Part shown: piece by piece, positions 22,945 to 34,490 of the stretch
How positions within the stretch are numbered: position 1 is the first letter of the stretch
How the letters are laid out: each line of letters starts with the position of its first letter
Source of the DNA: Onchidella celtica
Taxonomy: Eukaryota; Mollusca; Gastropoda; Systellommatophora; Onchidiidae
Assembly (NCBI GenBank): GCA_963931925.1
Contig: OZ007581.1
Span: forward strand, 26,649,976 to 26,713,975
Reading direction: 5' to 3'
Length of the DNA stretch: 64,000 bases
Position numbers and translations under genes: made by a program
Notes under the pieces: generated by a model
Databases searched by the model: none
What the model was told of the DNA's origin: nothing
What the model saw: only the letters and a program-made list of their open reading frames with translations

Positions 22945-23590
22945 AATCATTTTTATCCAGTTTAGATGTTTAGAAATTATGCAAGGAAACCAGACCCAGG
23001 CCAAATTCCAGGAAAACTATTTTGGAAAGACTGTTGTTAGAGAACCGCAGTATTTTACACAATAAGCTATTGGTGAGCAGTGAACGCAATTATTTTCTCT
23101 ATTTGGCTTTGTAATTTGACCAAGGTCCCCTAGCAACAGGTTTTTGGAAGACAGAGAACAACACTAAAGGCAGAAGAAAATTGATAAGAACAGTGGAGTA
23201 AGTGGCGAATTGTGCGGATTATCAGGAAACGTGGGTTTGAGAATCCCCCAAATTTGATAGAGTCTTGGCGGAGAAGTATAGACAGTAGTAAACGAACGGC
23301 ATATTATGTTTTTAAGCCATGTTTTTAAGACCAGCACGAGAGATAATGAATTGAAAGTTAAAAAGTTAGTAGGAAGGCCAGAAAGGAAAGGAAAAATATG
23401 GGTGGGAAACTGAAATAAAATACTGCTGCAACAACTACTGATACATAAATGGATACATTAAAACAAGTGAGGAAAAGAGAGAGGTGAACTACTGTAAACT
23501 GCTATTGTTGACAATCAGAAAAAAAAAATGTGAGGAAAAGAAAAACAGAGAAAGAGGTGAACTTTACAATCACTATCAGAAGAAACAAGA
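22945..23590. repeat. Tandem duplication, unit 2
   Basis: The second copy, shorter because it lacks the segment after GGGTTTGAG. A weaker relative occurs at 42110-42220 (GTGAGCAGTGAACGCAATTATTT-like, then GGTTTGTAGTTAGACCA), so the unit contains a dispersed repeat. Confidence 0.85.
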
Positions 23591-23599
23591 AGAGAAGAA

Positions 23600-26500
23600 A
23601 TCAAATGTTTTGAGTTATCGGAAAAACAACAACAACAACAACAAACAAAAATTGAACAAAAAAGTGGCACGGGGACTCCAGCATACACTACCCTACCTAG
23701 CACACCGAGTGTGCCGTTTGACCATGTAGTTGCGAGAGCACTTTTCCCATGACAAGGCCACCCTGAGCACGTATGTCTCTTATACGGTGCCCCTCAGGGT
23801 CAAGGAAGTAGGTTCTAATCCGTATGTTTTGTCCGGCCTACATCCGACCTAACTCCACCCCAACTCTCAAGTCCCTTAGCAACGTGTTATGGGAGGAAAT
23901 CTTGCCAGACCCAAAGCATTAAAGGTCAGTTTGGGCATAACTGACCGTGCAAGAACCTTGGTCACGCCGGACCTTAACGTTGCATGGGAAGAGGAGCCAG
24001 TGACCACCCGAGTTTCCCCAAAGTGGCTGTTATGTACTTATAGAAGAAAACGGCCTACCTTATATACAGCATGGCCGCGGGTCGACAAAACTTGTTGGTT
24101 TGAGAAAAAATCAATTACGAGAGAATAATGTTGAATATTTACTCAATCCTTGTGCATATTTACTCCAGAACAATTTTCAATCAGTTAGATCAGTAACCTT
24201 TAGGTTTCCGTGAACTGAAAAATATATCTTGAACAACGAAAATTATCATTTTGACACGAAATAGAAGTTTGCAAGACTTTTCTTAAATTTCCGCCATGTT
24301 ATTAATGACACCCCTACAATGATATTGGTAATAACTTCCCTTGTTTGTTTGTTTTGTTTTTTTTGTTGCCACTGACAAAATACGTTTCAAAATTATTATA
24401 GCCAATGAGGTGAACTGCTTTCATGGTGTGTTTTGATTAAGTGAGACTTCAAATGTTATGAACACGTTATGAAGTGGTGATGTTTCCCATGTGTAAATGC
24501 AATGTTGTTGTGTGTTTTTTTTTACCTTTATTTTTCATTATTATTTGTCCCTCGTGTAATCGAAGCACTTGTCAAAATAACGTATGCCTAGGCATTAGAT
24601 GAAGTCTGTTTTTTTTTAGTTTGTAGGGACTTCGAGCACAATTGAGATAGTAATACAATGTATAAGTTCAAGTCTTTTTAATTCATTCAAAGAAAGTCTG
24701 AGTCAAAACCGGGGCGACAAGGACTTGATTCTGAGCTCTACCAGAGAGTATGTATAAATAGACAGGTTTCAATAATGGTCGATTTGCATTGCGAGACACG
24801 GGAGGCTCCGCGAAAAACCACTGTTAGCATGGAGCGGAAAATAGGTCGCTGCGGTAAACCATATCCATTTGTGCATTTCCAAGCGTGGTAAGAATTTACA
24901 AAAGGCTCTAAATAGTTTCAATCAGCCCAAAAAACATGACCAAACCACAGTAAACAGATATGCACTCTGTCTTTGATGAAGACGATCTCTTTCAATTCTT
25001 CAATTTCTTGTTTCCCACAGCGACTTAATTTCTCAATTTGGCGGAATTGAGGTCTCTTTATAAATACATACTCTCTGGCTCTACTAGTACTACTGTCGTA
25101 AAACAGTACTATCTCTCCTACATTGAGTGCAACATTTAAAATAACAAGAAATGAACCAGCTGTGTACATCGCACACTTATCAGCACAGACATTTTGCTTT
25201 GTTTTTTCTGTGGCATTTAGTTAATTATTATAGCACTTCATCACAGAATAATCCGAATGCAATTATGGTACAGTTTCAGGTCTTGTGGAAAATTTTCATT
25301 ATTTTTTTATTTTGTATATCTTGTGTGTAACATACATAAAGGGAAGTCTCACATAATGTTTATGTAACGTTACCACTGAGTCGCACGCAAGACATGAGGT
25401 AATGAAACGATAAGACTAACGGATGTGACTGTTGCAAACCTTTAAATGGCCACCTCCCTCCCCTCCCCTATAAAACAGCAACAACCACAACAAAGTCAAA
25501 AGAGTCACCCATAAAGTGCATGTTCGGAGAGGGAAAGGCCGGGGAGTGTGTGTGTTTGTGGAGGGGGGGGGGGGATTCCACAGCATTTTAAATATATGAG
25601 AATCTCATAGTAAGTAGTACAGTTACATTGTTGTAATACATCCAAGGAGAAAGCATACAAGTGGAATAGGGGTGGGGGTGGAGAACCAGCGTCGTGCTCT
25701 ATTCGGGGGTGTGTGTGTTTGGAGGGGGGTGGAGGGGAGGCAGGAGAGATACCTCCTACTTACTTGTCAAACTAATGTATGTTTCTGATGAAACGGTCAA
25801 ATACTTGTAGCCCAGTCATTTATATTTTTGGAACATTATTAATTGAAATGGTTTTTGTGCATTGACACTTAGATCCCTTGTAATTATAACCGCGTTGAAT
25901 GAATTGAGGGGCGTTAGATTTACAAGGGTTCTAATGGCACTTTAACCCATTCTAACTCTAATGCCTTCCATTGTTCAAAGCATTCATTGTTCATTTGGCC
26001 GTACACTCGTTAAAAGAGGGCGGTGGGGTGGGGCCAAGGCCGAGCGTATGAAGGAATACATGGAGGGAGGGGGGGGGGAGGGTGTCAAAAAATAACAAAA
26101 CACCACTACCAAGATCACGTGTAACAAGTTTGTGAAGTTTCCACTTTGTAGATGACCACAAAACAACATTGCATGAAATAATCGCAGCTCAAAAGCATTT
26201 TTAAAAGCTTTAACCTTTTTTTTTTCATAATAAAATTTAACACAATACTGGTTTTTTGTGTGTGTGTTTTTTTTTTTTTTCTCAAATTCATTTGATCTCT
26301 TGAAATAGCGAGGTCTTTGTCGGTGTGTTGATAGTGTGTTTGTTGTGAGCGATTTTCACTTATCAAAAAATCCCACACGCCTTTGTTTTTACAACGAGTT
26401 CTGACTTGTGAATGTCGCCATTAATAATGTGGCTCATTTTAAAATCCATTTGACTTCGTTCTAATGTTTGGAAGTGCTTTTCCTCATTTAGTGAAGAAAT

Positions 26501-26880
26501 TGTAAAGATATTCTGATTTGGATCTATTGTTTGGCGGCGTTTTCTTCATTTCGTGAAGAAACTGTGAAGAAATGTTTCAGATTGGATGTAAAAGTTATGT
26601 GGTGAGAATATTGTGATTTAATTTCTGTGGATGTAAAGTTATAGCCGAGTGTGTCTACTGTGTTTTGTGCTTTTGAAGTTCGTTTCGTGGATTATTGAAA
26701 CGTCACACTGTGGATTATTTGAAGCTGATGGACTACTTAAGGTAAGATGTTTTGCTTTAAACTTTTGGAAGAGTAGGCCTAGCATTTGAGTTATACAACT
26801 TTAGTCGGGCGCACATTTGATGTTCTAGATCTAAGTGCTAATCGCTGAGTCACGCATTTACTATTTTAAAAAAAACACCC
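23600..26880. other. Non-coding region
   Basis: No gene supported. A CAA repeat lies at 23627-23645, and G-rich strings at 25561-25574, 25670-25740 and 26065-26080. A GGTTCTAATCC near 23809 resembles a pol III box B, but no well-placed box A accompanies it. The sequence ATGGACTACTTAAG followed by GTAAGA at about 26728-26746 could be a first exon and splice donor. I found no partner exon. Confidence 0.45.
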
Positions 26881-26888
26881 ATCTGGAG

Positions 26889-27089
26889 CAGTGATTCTCA
26901 ACCTTTTCTGTACCCCGCATCTCTAGAAAACTTCTGATATATTCTCGCACTCTCTCCAAAAGTGTTATCTGGTTTGAAGATGAAGGAAGCGAATATATAT
27001 ATAACCAATTTGGGCAAATCCAAGTTTGGCACCCCCTTAAATATCTTATCGCACCCTCAGTAGGTGTGAACGCCGGTTGGGAACCCCTC
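26889..27089. mobile_element. Small hAT-like MITE with 8-bp target duplication
   Basis: The left end is CAGTGATTCTCAACC and the right end is the reverse complement of GAGGGGTTCCCAACC. The flanks are ATCTGGAG (26881-26888) and ATCTAGAG (27090-27097), matching at 7 of 8 bases. The 201-bp interior is non-coding and different from that of the MITE at 8719, apart from the ends. Confidence 0.85.
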
Positions 27090-27319
27090 ATCTAGAGGAC
27101 TAACTCGCATGGGAAGAGTATGGGGAGCAGAGCCCCTCTGTGACCCCCTGCTCACAGTCGGTTCTGAAGTCGCATCCTTGACATATCCTGATTGTGTGAC
27201 TCAAATGGATCGCCTTCGCTCCCAAAGTGTTTAAACCCTGCTATATTACTACTGTCTATCTGCTTGTCTGTTGAGTCTTCCACAACATTCCATACATGGT
27301 CCTGCTATTGTAGACACGT
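27090..27319. other. Short non-coding spacer
   Basis: Nothing recognised between the MITE and the CATC microsatellite. Confidence 0.5.
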
Positions 27320-27744
27320 CATCCATCCATCCATCCATCCATCCATCCATCCATCTATCCATCCATCCATCCATCGTCTATCCACCCATCCATCCATCCT
27401 TCCCTCCATCCATCCACCTATCCGTCTCTCCATCCATCTACTCACTCATTTGCCCATCCATCTATCCATCCACTCATTCATTCAACCACACACCCACTCA
27501 TGCATCCACTCATTCATTCAACCACGCACTCATTCATTCATCCATCCATCCAACGACCTATCCACTCATTTTAGCCATCCATCCATCCCTCCCTCCTTCC
27601 GTCCATCCATCCATCCTCCCCCCGTCCATTCATCCACTCACTTACCCACCCAACCACCCACTCAACTATTCAACCACCCATCCAATCATCCATCCATGCA
27701 TCTATCCGTCCATCGCCATCTGCCATTCATTCATCCATACATCT
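27320..27744. repeat. Long imperfect (CATC)n minisatellite
   Basis: About 425 bases of CATC units with CACTCATT and CAACCACC variants. It stays open in more than one frame only because the unit lacks stops. It is not a gene. Confidence 0.95.
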
Positions 27745-27942
27745 AATTGTTTTTTTTTGTGTGTATAATCTTTGCTCATTACATGCACGTATCTCCCCAC
27801 TTATGAAAGCAGATTGTAGCTAGACAACCAATGTTTTAGATCTGCACTGCACGTTAATTAAGGGAACCTATGTCTTCCCGTGTATACTGTTGCTGTGTGT
27901 TTGTGTGTGTGTGCGCGGGCGCATGCGTGTGTGTGTGTTTCA

Positions 27943-28341
27943 TCTATTATATATTTCAGTAACTTGCGACCTTTGGCATGACTAACTGACCAAACTATAC
28001 ACTCTTCAGGCCTTAAATTTGGCAGGAAGGTGGCAATTGAGATAAGGAAGATGATGACTATAATTAAAAGTCGTTTACTTCAAGCATGTATTTTTTTTAA
28101 AATGACAATGTTTATTGCTATGTAACATCTGTATTTTTGCATGTTTGTTTCGTAATATCATAGTACCGTGCATGACATAAAAAGTAATCGTATCAAGCGT
28201 TCAGTTTGGTGCATAATATTGTGGTGCGCATGAGTTCTGAAGCAAGACTGTAGTTTATTACCTTTATTACACTGGGGGGGGGGGGGGAGGGGGGGGATCA
28301 CATGATTGTTTATTCTGGGCAATGCCCGGTAGCTCATCTAG
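27943..28341 (+). mobile_element. Non-autonomous Helitron 3
   Basis: The 5' end TCTATTATATATTTCAG follows A, and the 3' end has the stem CTGGGCAATGCCCGG, then TAGCTCAT-CTAG before T. Inside the 5' end, ACTGACCAAAC and GGCCTTAAATTTGGCA correspond to ACTGACCAGAT and GGCCAAATTTGGCATGG of Helitron 1. An unusual G-rich run (28274-28296) lies just before the 3' stem. It has no coding capacity. Confidence 0.8.
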
Positions 28342-28417
28342 TATATAATATTCTACATATTGCTTACATTGCACCAAACAAAAGCACTCCACCGAATCCA
28401 ATGTTTGACCGTGTGCC

Positions 28418-28625
28418 GTCAAGAAGAAAGAGCGAGAGAGAAAGACAGAGAGAAAGAAAAGAGAGAGAAAGAGAGAGATTATGTATGTATGCATTTAATT
28501 TTAGTATGTTGTCATAGAGAGAGAGGGAGAGAGAGAGATGGGGGGGGGGGGAGAGAGAAAGAACGCGAGAGAGAGAGAGACTGTGTACATATATAGATAT
28601 AGTATACTGTGAAAGAGAGAGAGAT
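28418..28625. repeat. GA-rich microsatellite region
   Basis: GAGA and GAAA tracts with a 10-base G run near 28540. Apparent highly charged short frames are microsatellite translation. Confidence 0.9.
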
Positions 28626-28984
28626 AAGAGTTATTTCGTAGCCTATGTCTGTGGTTAGGGGAGGGTCAAGGGCTGACCAACTCAATTTTACCTGTAACGA
28701 ACGGGGCGACTAGATCTAGTTCCTGATGAGTGGAGTCCGTGCGTACACAACACATCATCAGTAACTAAGCTTATGCTTGTTCACTTTACATGATCGTGCC
28801 CAGTGTCATCGTCTAAGAGACTTATGATCCACTGCGTTATTATTTTTATCGTCCACGATCGAAACTCCTCCGGACAAGATAATTTTTAATTCACCCATGG
28901 TCTCTGTCTAGCATTTTCTGTGGGGAATGGGAGCTCTCTATTTCAGAGGGATGGCCGACAGCAAACCCCAACTCTTTCTCTCGT

Positions 28985-29115
28985 TCTCTATCTATCTATC
29001 TACTTGTCTGTTTGTCTGTCGACCTGCCTACCTGCCTGCCTACTTGCCTGCCTGCCTGCTTGCTTGCCTGTCTGCCTGCCTACCCATCCATCTGAGTATC
29101 TATCTATCTGTCTGC
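28985..29115. repeat. CTAT/CTGC tetranucleotide microsatellite
   Basis: TCTATCTA units pass into TGCCTGCC units and back. Non-coding. Confidence 0.9.
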
Positions 29116-29344
29116 CATTCTATTATTCCCTAAGCCATAAGCTATAGCCAGTATTTGGTCACACCAGTTTACAAGTGATCTCTGTCCTCTTTTCGGAAAA
29201 ATTGAGTTCAAGTCGTCAGTGAACTTTAGATCAGGCTTCTCCTGTTGATTTCAAGTCCATGTGTTGACCTTAAGTAACCACACGTAATGATATTCTAGAT
29301 ATTTTATAATTTTCATTATGTCTTTTCAGTGGTCTAGCATAAGG

Positions 29345-30575
29345 GGCGCCACAGAGGCGGTTTGCCTCTGTGAAACAGGCCAAAATATAGCCCCCCCCCC
29401 CCCCGCCCAGAATACCCCGGGTATGTTCTGGGCTAGGCCAGTTTGTACCCCGGGTATAATTTGGGCTAGGCCAGTCTTTCCACCCCCCGCCCCCGGTCCA
29501 GATTATAACCCCTGCGTTTTTTATAAAACAAGTCAAGACCACAGTTTATTTCAGTTTTAGTTTAAATTGTTCTTTATCACTGTCATCAGATATCATATTA
29601 ATAGATACATGAACAATTCTTGACACCGTACATCATAATACAATTTAAAAGAAATAATTATAACAGTTTATTTCAGCTTTACTTTAAATTGGTACATACA
29701 TACATACATTCTTGACTTCTGTAAATCATGATACATTTTAGAGGAAATAAACATGCATTAAACTGCATTGATATACAAAAAGGTTGGGTATCCGTTCAAA
29801 CGGATGTGATTAGAATTCAACATTAATTTCACGCGTGGCTGTCGATATTATTGTTATTATTTGATAATTCCTTGTCCGTGAGTAAAACATGCATTGTATT
29901 TGTATTGTATTTGTATTGGTTACAATGACGCAGAGTGAAAAGAAAAACGTAGTAATAACCCAGCTGACAGATGGTGCCATTCCATCATCCGCTATGGAAT
30001 CCAACAGAAATTAGATATCTATACTATATATATTTGTGGGCTTGAGATTTTTCGTTGCAAAAGGCTTCTGAACCACTCAACACTCAGACTTCAAATTTTA
30101 TATGGTGCATCAGAATGGATGTAAGGGTGCACAGTTTTTAATAGAAGTCTCAAATCGGTATAGTTTTTTTTTGGTGGAAATATCTTGTTTCGCCATCATT
30201 TAGATCTATTTCGAGTCATGGTTCGCCATTTTAAGGTTTCGTTATCACTTCCTGCGATGTGTTCACTATCAAACACACTAACCTGTGCGCAACTCATGCT
30301 ATTGTACGTATGCGCAGGGTGCCAAATCACAAAGGCAGAGCAGTAAGACTTATTTAAAAACAAACAAACAAAAATAAAATAAACAAATTAATAGGAACAG
30401 GCCAGATGAAGCAGGTCCATAATAACCACCCAGAACTGAAACCAATATTCAAACCGATTTATCCCGGGCAGGGTCGGGGACCTCAGCTAGTTTCACATAA
30501 AACTAACCACACACTAAATTTTTTTCACACGATGAACTCCACCTGTCCAAATCCAGTTAAAACGTTACGGAATGC
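29345..30575 (-). repeat. Repeat R, copy 1, interrupted by Helitron 2
   Basis: The inverted relative of 42425-43200. Shared landmarks are the CCCGGGTAT and GGCTAGGCCAGT strings at 29410-29480, AAGTCAAGACCACAGTTTATTTCAG, GTAAAACATGCATTGTATTT and CTGACAGATGGTGC. The match resumes after the Helitron at 30491 (TTTCACATAAAACTAA) and runs to about 30575. The R family is unclassified. Confidence 0.85.
30018..30490 (+). mobile_element. Non-autonomous Helitron 2
   Basis: The 5' end is TCTATACTATATATATTTG, preceded by A. The 3' end is CCCGGGCAGGGTCGGGGACCTCAG-type stem sequence and CTAG, followed by T. The last 240 bases match Helitron 1 apart from a segment of about 60 bases near 30360-30420 found only here. 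Repeat R copy 2 shows the uninterrupted site, with AAATA directly joined to TTTCACC. This fits insertion between A and T without target duplication. Confidence 0.9.
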
Positions 30576-31939
30576 GAACCAGTAATATACAGTAATAACA
30601 ATAAGAACACCAAATCATCATATTTAAACTTAAAAATAAAGAGAAATATCAATATTATCATCATCACCTTGGAATAATACAAAGATATTATAAGAGGGAG
30701 TATAAAAAAGACAGCGTTATAGATATCATTCACTTTCAGTATTCATTGTTCGACGGATCCCATGTTTTATTAATAACAGTAAATTGTGCCAGTTTCGTTT
30801 TTAAGGGAAATAGTTTATACAATCCGACTATTCCCATCCATAACGTGCTGTAAATTAGTTCAACTGTTACAGTTTCAAATCATGTTTAAACCATCTTTAA
30901 CGCGCCACAATATTTGGCATTTCCAACACATCGAAATAGCACCCTTACCTGTTCAAAATGGAAAACCAATGTGCGACAGCAACGTATTAAGAAATAAAAT
31001 ACGGCGTATAATATTCTAGTGTAAACTATTGCGCTACACATGACCTACTCTGAGAAAATATTAAGTATTGCTACTGTATCTAAGTGACTGCCGTACCTGT
31101 TTCATCTCAATTAATCTTACTGTCAACATCTTAAGGAGAGGAACGGTAATAATAATAATAGTAATCTTAGAATTGATAATAAATAAATAAATTATTTACT
31201 ACAATAATGGACATTTCTGTAGAACTCTTCCCTTAGACGGGGCCAGAATGCTTTATAATAACGATTATATCTCCTAACAATGAACGCCAGTTACACCAAA
31301 CATTACGAACAACTCTGCAACAGTTTAACTCATTTGCTACGGCAAGAAGAATATTCGGCTCCCGGATATTCGCTTCGCTACGGAAAGCCTAATATTCTGC
31401 TCAAGTGGACACCAATTTTTCCAACACTGCTATCTAAGCCAAATTCTCAAACTATTGAATCCCATTTTGGTTCACAGATTTTCCTTTACATTAATATCTA
31501 ATGTAGTATGTCCTGTGTTACTTTATACAGAGTGAAAGAAAAAACATCTTTGAAAGACTTTTACAGTTCAGACTGGATAGTGTTGAGAGTTCCTGTCCAT
31601 ACCACAAAAGTTACTGTAAGAAATCTTATTGTAAAAATAAAATAGTGGCGGGAGTAATTCGTTGTGGTGCAATTTCGGCCTTTTTTTTTTTGCTTGAGCT
31701 ACAGCGTAAATGACAGTTTCAAAAATTATAAAGTTAATTTTCCCAAGTGTCAACCAATTCATGCCAGTCGCTTTTGTATCGACCGATTGTGTTAATTCAA
31801 GCACCAGGTATTTTCTTAAATAAAACGTTGTAAAAATGATCGTGGTTTTGGCTCCTAGTAGTAAGCCCACCGCATCGGTAACGATGTATTCATGCGCGTT
31901 CGGTGCGCGCAATTTCCTTACCAGAAATTAGTTCCGGTG
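30576..31939. other. Non-coding region
   Basis: AT-rich, no gene seen. Short (AAT)n near 31150 and an AAATAAAT stretch near 31180. Confidence 0.5.
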
Positions 31940-31944
31940 CACAT

Positions 31945-33107
31945 TGTCACAAATCCCAGACTGGGAGATGTAATAATTATAACAGGACAACAATCACGAA
32001 CGAACACGTATAACACTTAACAGAACAACCCATCAGACTCACACATTTATTACACATAAAGATAAAGATAACAATGCAATTACATACATTATATTATTCT
32101 AATCAACTGCCGTCCAACGGCCTTCTTTCCCTCAAGCACTCTTCCTCGGGCCCACAACCCGGTAGTTACTTTTAAATACCCGTCGGCTTCAGCCTCTCCA
32201 CTCAATGTCTTAATAACACATTCCTATGACAATAACACCTGAGCATTCCAAGAGCTCCTCAACATGGCAATAGCACGTTAATAGTTCAATTCACATTAAT
32301 CTCACAATAGCACAGTCGTATATCACTATCACATGTAGTACATCTTAAGAGCACATTAACAATTATATACACATCCCTGTCTGTGGCCAGACTACCACGA
32401 CTCATGCGTTCCTCCTGTCCTGCTCGACAGCTTCACTCCACTGGCCTATGCGTAGCCTTCGGCCCTATGCTGGCCTATCCCCTGTGCTAGTTCGCTTACC
32501 GCGGGTGGCGTCTCTGCCCGACCCCGGCACCTACAAGAAGAACATTACATTGGTATAATACCATACCATTTCTAACCACTTCACCCCTCATTACAAACCA
32601 TGAAGCGTACACCCAATAGTCCACCTTTCACTCACCACACATCTTACGGTAACACACCTCCACCGTACCACACAGCACTCACTCTCGCTACGAATCCATG
32701 AACCTAACTTACATCTATCGCTCATGGCGCACATTTCTATACACAGTAATCACTGACTTCCACATTCCTCACATATACTTATTTACATCATGGTCATAGG
32801 CGAATATAATACATCAATCATCATAATTATAAATCACAGTTCAACCTACCAGTCATCACTGGAAAACACACAACAATCTCCCGACTGCTCTGATCTCACG
32901 TCTGTCCCCTGGGACCTCTTAACTTGCAGTGATTGTCAATACAGCGCTCTCGCCTCATGCCGACCCCCCCCCCCCACTCACAACATTTCACGCTTTAACG
33001 TTAACTAACAGAAGTCAATATAGGTGAGCAGCCTCACTATCCCGTGAGTCAATCCCTCACTTCCATGCCCCCGTAATCCTTGAGTCCCGCTCACTCCACT
33101 CGTGACA
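31945..33107 (-). mobile_element. Solo LTR of the element A family
   Basis: On the minus strand it runs from TGTCACGAGTGGAGTGAG to GGGATTTGTGACA, the same ends as element A's LTRs. It is flanked on both sides by CACAT (31940-31944 and 33108-33112), an exact 5-bp target duplication. It holds a TATA-like TATTTAAAAG near 32170-32180 and AATAAA at 32046-32051. There is no internal region, so it probably formed by recombination between the two LTRs of a full element. A C run lies near 32967-32976. Confidence 0.93.
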
Positions 33108-33112
33108 CACAT

Positions 33113-33580
33113 GAAGTCTGTAGAAGACTAGAATAAGCTTTCTATAGGTAGAATGCGCATATCCGCCATCTTGTCTGTCCGGACCCACGCTTCACCAGCG
33201 AACCAATCGGAGACGAGCTGAAAATAGTTAGCTACAGCAAACAATGGCACCTGTGTTCATGCACATGGGAGACGTTCGGTCAATTCTTTCACTTCCCTTC
33301 CATTGTTTGCACCGATGGCAGGGAATCTGACCAGCTTGGATCCATCCATTCCACCCTTGTCATAACAGCCAATTGCAATGCAACCAGCAGGCATTTTAAC
33401 CGCTTAGACATATCTCGAAATTACCTCGTCTGCTGATCCACCGGCCATCTTGTTTGGCGGAAGAACAAAACCAAAATACTCTGTGACGTCAGGCACATTC
33501 TACCCATACCAAAGGGAGAGAGAGAGAGACAGAACAACCGGTTCACAGGCTTCTCCCGATTGTGCGGGAACCTCATCTAG
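33113..33580 (+). mobile_element. Orphan Helitron 3' end
   Basis: The sequence TCCCGATTGTGCGGGA forms a stem and is followed by ACCTCAT-CTAG (33577-33580) and T. This is the same design as Helitron 3 (GCTCAT-CTAG-T). I could not find the matching 5' terminus. The solo LTR just upstream may have been inserted into it. The left limit given is simply the LTR flank. Confidence 0.5.
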
Positions 33581-33584
33581 TGAG

Positions 33585-33998
33585 TTAAAAAAATTCCATA
33601 CACTTGTACAGACGTATTAGCTAAAAAATAATTAGCAAAAACATGAGACAAGTGGGTAAAATAAAAAAAAAATAGCCGCGGGCCAGCAAAAATTAATACG
33701 CCTAGTGTTTCAAAGCATGTCCAGGACCATATTAAGTATCAATGTCTCTTAGATAAACTTTGATTCCTAGGTATGTCTTTGGCATTGAAACAGTAGATGA
33801 TGTCTCAAAAACTACATCAATGACCAGCACTCATCTCTGCCCCCAATATTCCTTTCCGCGTTCTATCCCTCCAAAACACAGGTATGTGTTGTTTCGAAAC
33901 ATGATTTGAACAATTTTAATAAAAAGTCATTCATTCATTCATGTTACCTCCCTTACCAATATTATTGGCGCGTAGTCTGATTTCGGTAGCTTTCAAAA
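33585..33998. other. Non-coding spacer
   Basis: Nothing recognised. ATTCATTCATTCATG near 33930. Confidence 0.5.
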
Positions 33999-34130
33999 GG
34001 ACTGTTTGCTGGCTAGCCATCAAAATGGCTGTTTGTTTGCTAGCCCTCAAAGGGCTTTTGTTCGCTAGCCCTCAAAAGGGCTGTCTGTTTGGTAGCCCTC
34101 AAATGTGCTGTTTACTGGCTGGCCCCAAGA
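33999..34130 (+). repeat. Short tandem repeat, unit about 27 bp
   Basis: Five imperfect units of the type GGCTGTTTGTTTGCTAGCC followed by CTCAAAAG. They lie in an open frame, but that frame has no other gene-like property. The tract ends about 250 bases before the homologous 3' flank of transporter copy 2. Confidence 0.75.
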
Positions 34131-34377
34131 GGTCTTTGTTTTTCTTATGCAACTGGCGGAAGTGTTTTGGAAGGATTTCTGCCCTTAGCATTTGCACTTC
34201 TCTTTTTCTGGTTTATATTATTCTTGTTCTTGTTTTTGTTATTGCTGTTTTCGTTGTTCTCTTTCTGGGCCCTCATAAGGGCTCCCTGATGGGTTGCTTT
34301 TTGTTTTTACTTAAGCTGGATCCAGAGCAGAGCTTTAAAGAAAGCAAGAAGATACAGACTTCCTAAGATGGCAAGTG

Positions 34378-34490
34378 ATGAGAAACGAAATTTTGATGTC
34401 AAATATCAACAACAAAACTCACATTAACGCGGTAGATCCTTGGAAATGATAACGATGGAGTTCGACAAGTAGCTGCAATGATATAATATT
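34378..34490 (-). repeat. Displaced 3' flank of transporter copy 2
   Basis: GAAATTTTGATGTCAAATAT, GATAACGATGGAGTTCGACAA and GCAATGATAT correspond to 11063-11175 downstream of copy 1. In copy 1 this flank adjoins the stop codon. In copy 2 it is about 2.85 kb away, which defines an insertion between about 34490 and 37348. Confidence 0.8.

Noticed and set aside
23726..23820. A second tRNA-like promoter
   Set aside because: Only a box B-like GGTTCTAATCC is convincing. The putative box A is about 80 bases away and lacks the conserved A.
24918..25169. An 83-codon open frame on the minus strand
   Set aside because: No domain, no repeat support and no splice context; probably chance.
26728..26746. 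First exon ATGGACTACTTAAG followed by a splice donor
   Set aside because: The donor is good, but no partner exon or conserved peptide was found.
27192..27768. Two long overlapping open frames rich in H/P/S/I
   Set aside because: They are translations of the imperfect CATC minisatellite, open in several frames because the unit has no stop codon.
28267..28596. Highly charged or proline-rich open frames
   Set aside because: They are GA and G-run microsatellite sequence beside Helitron 3.
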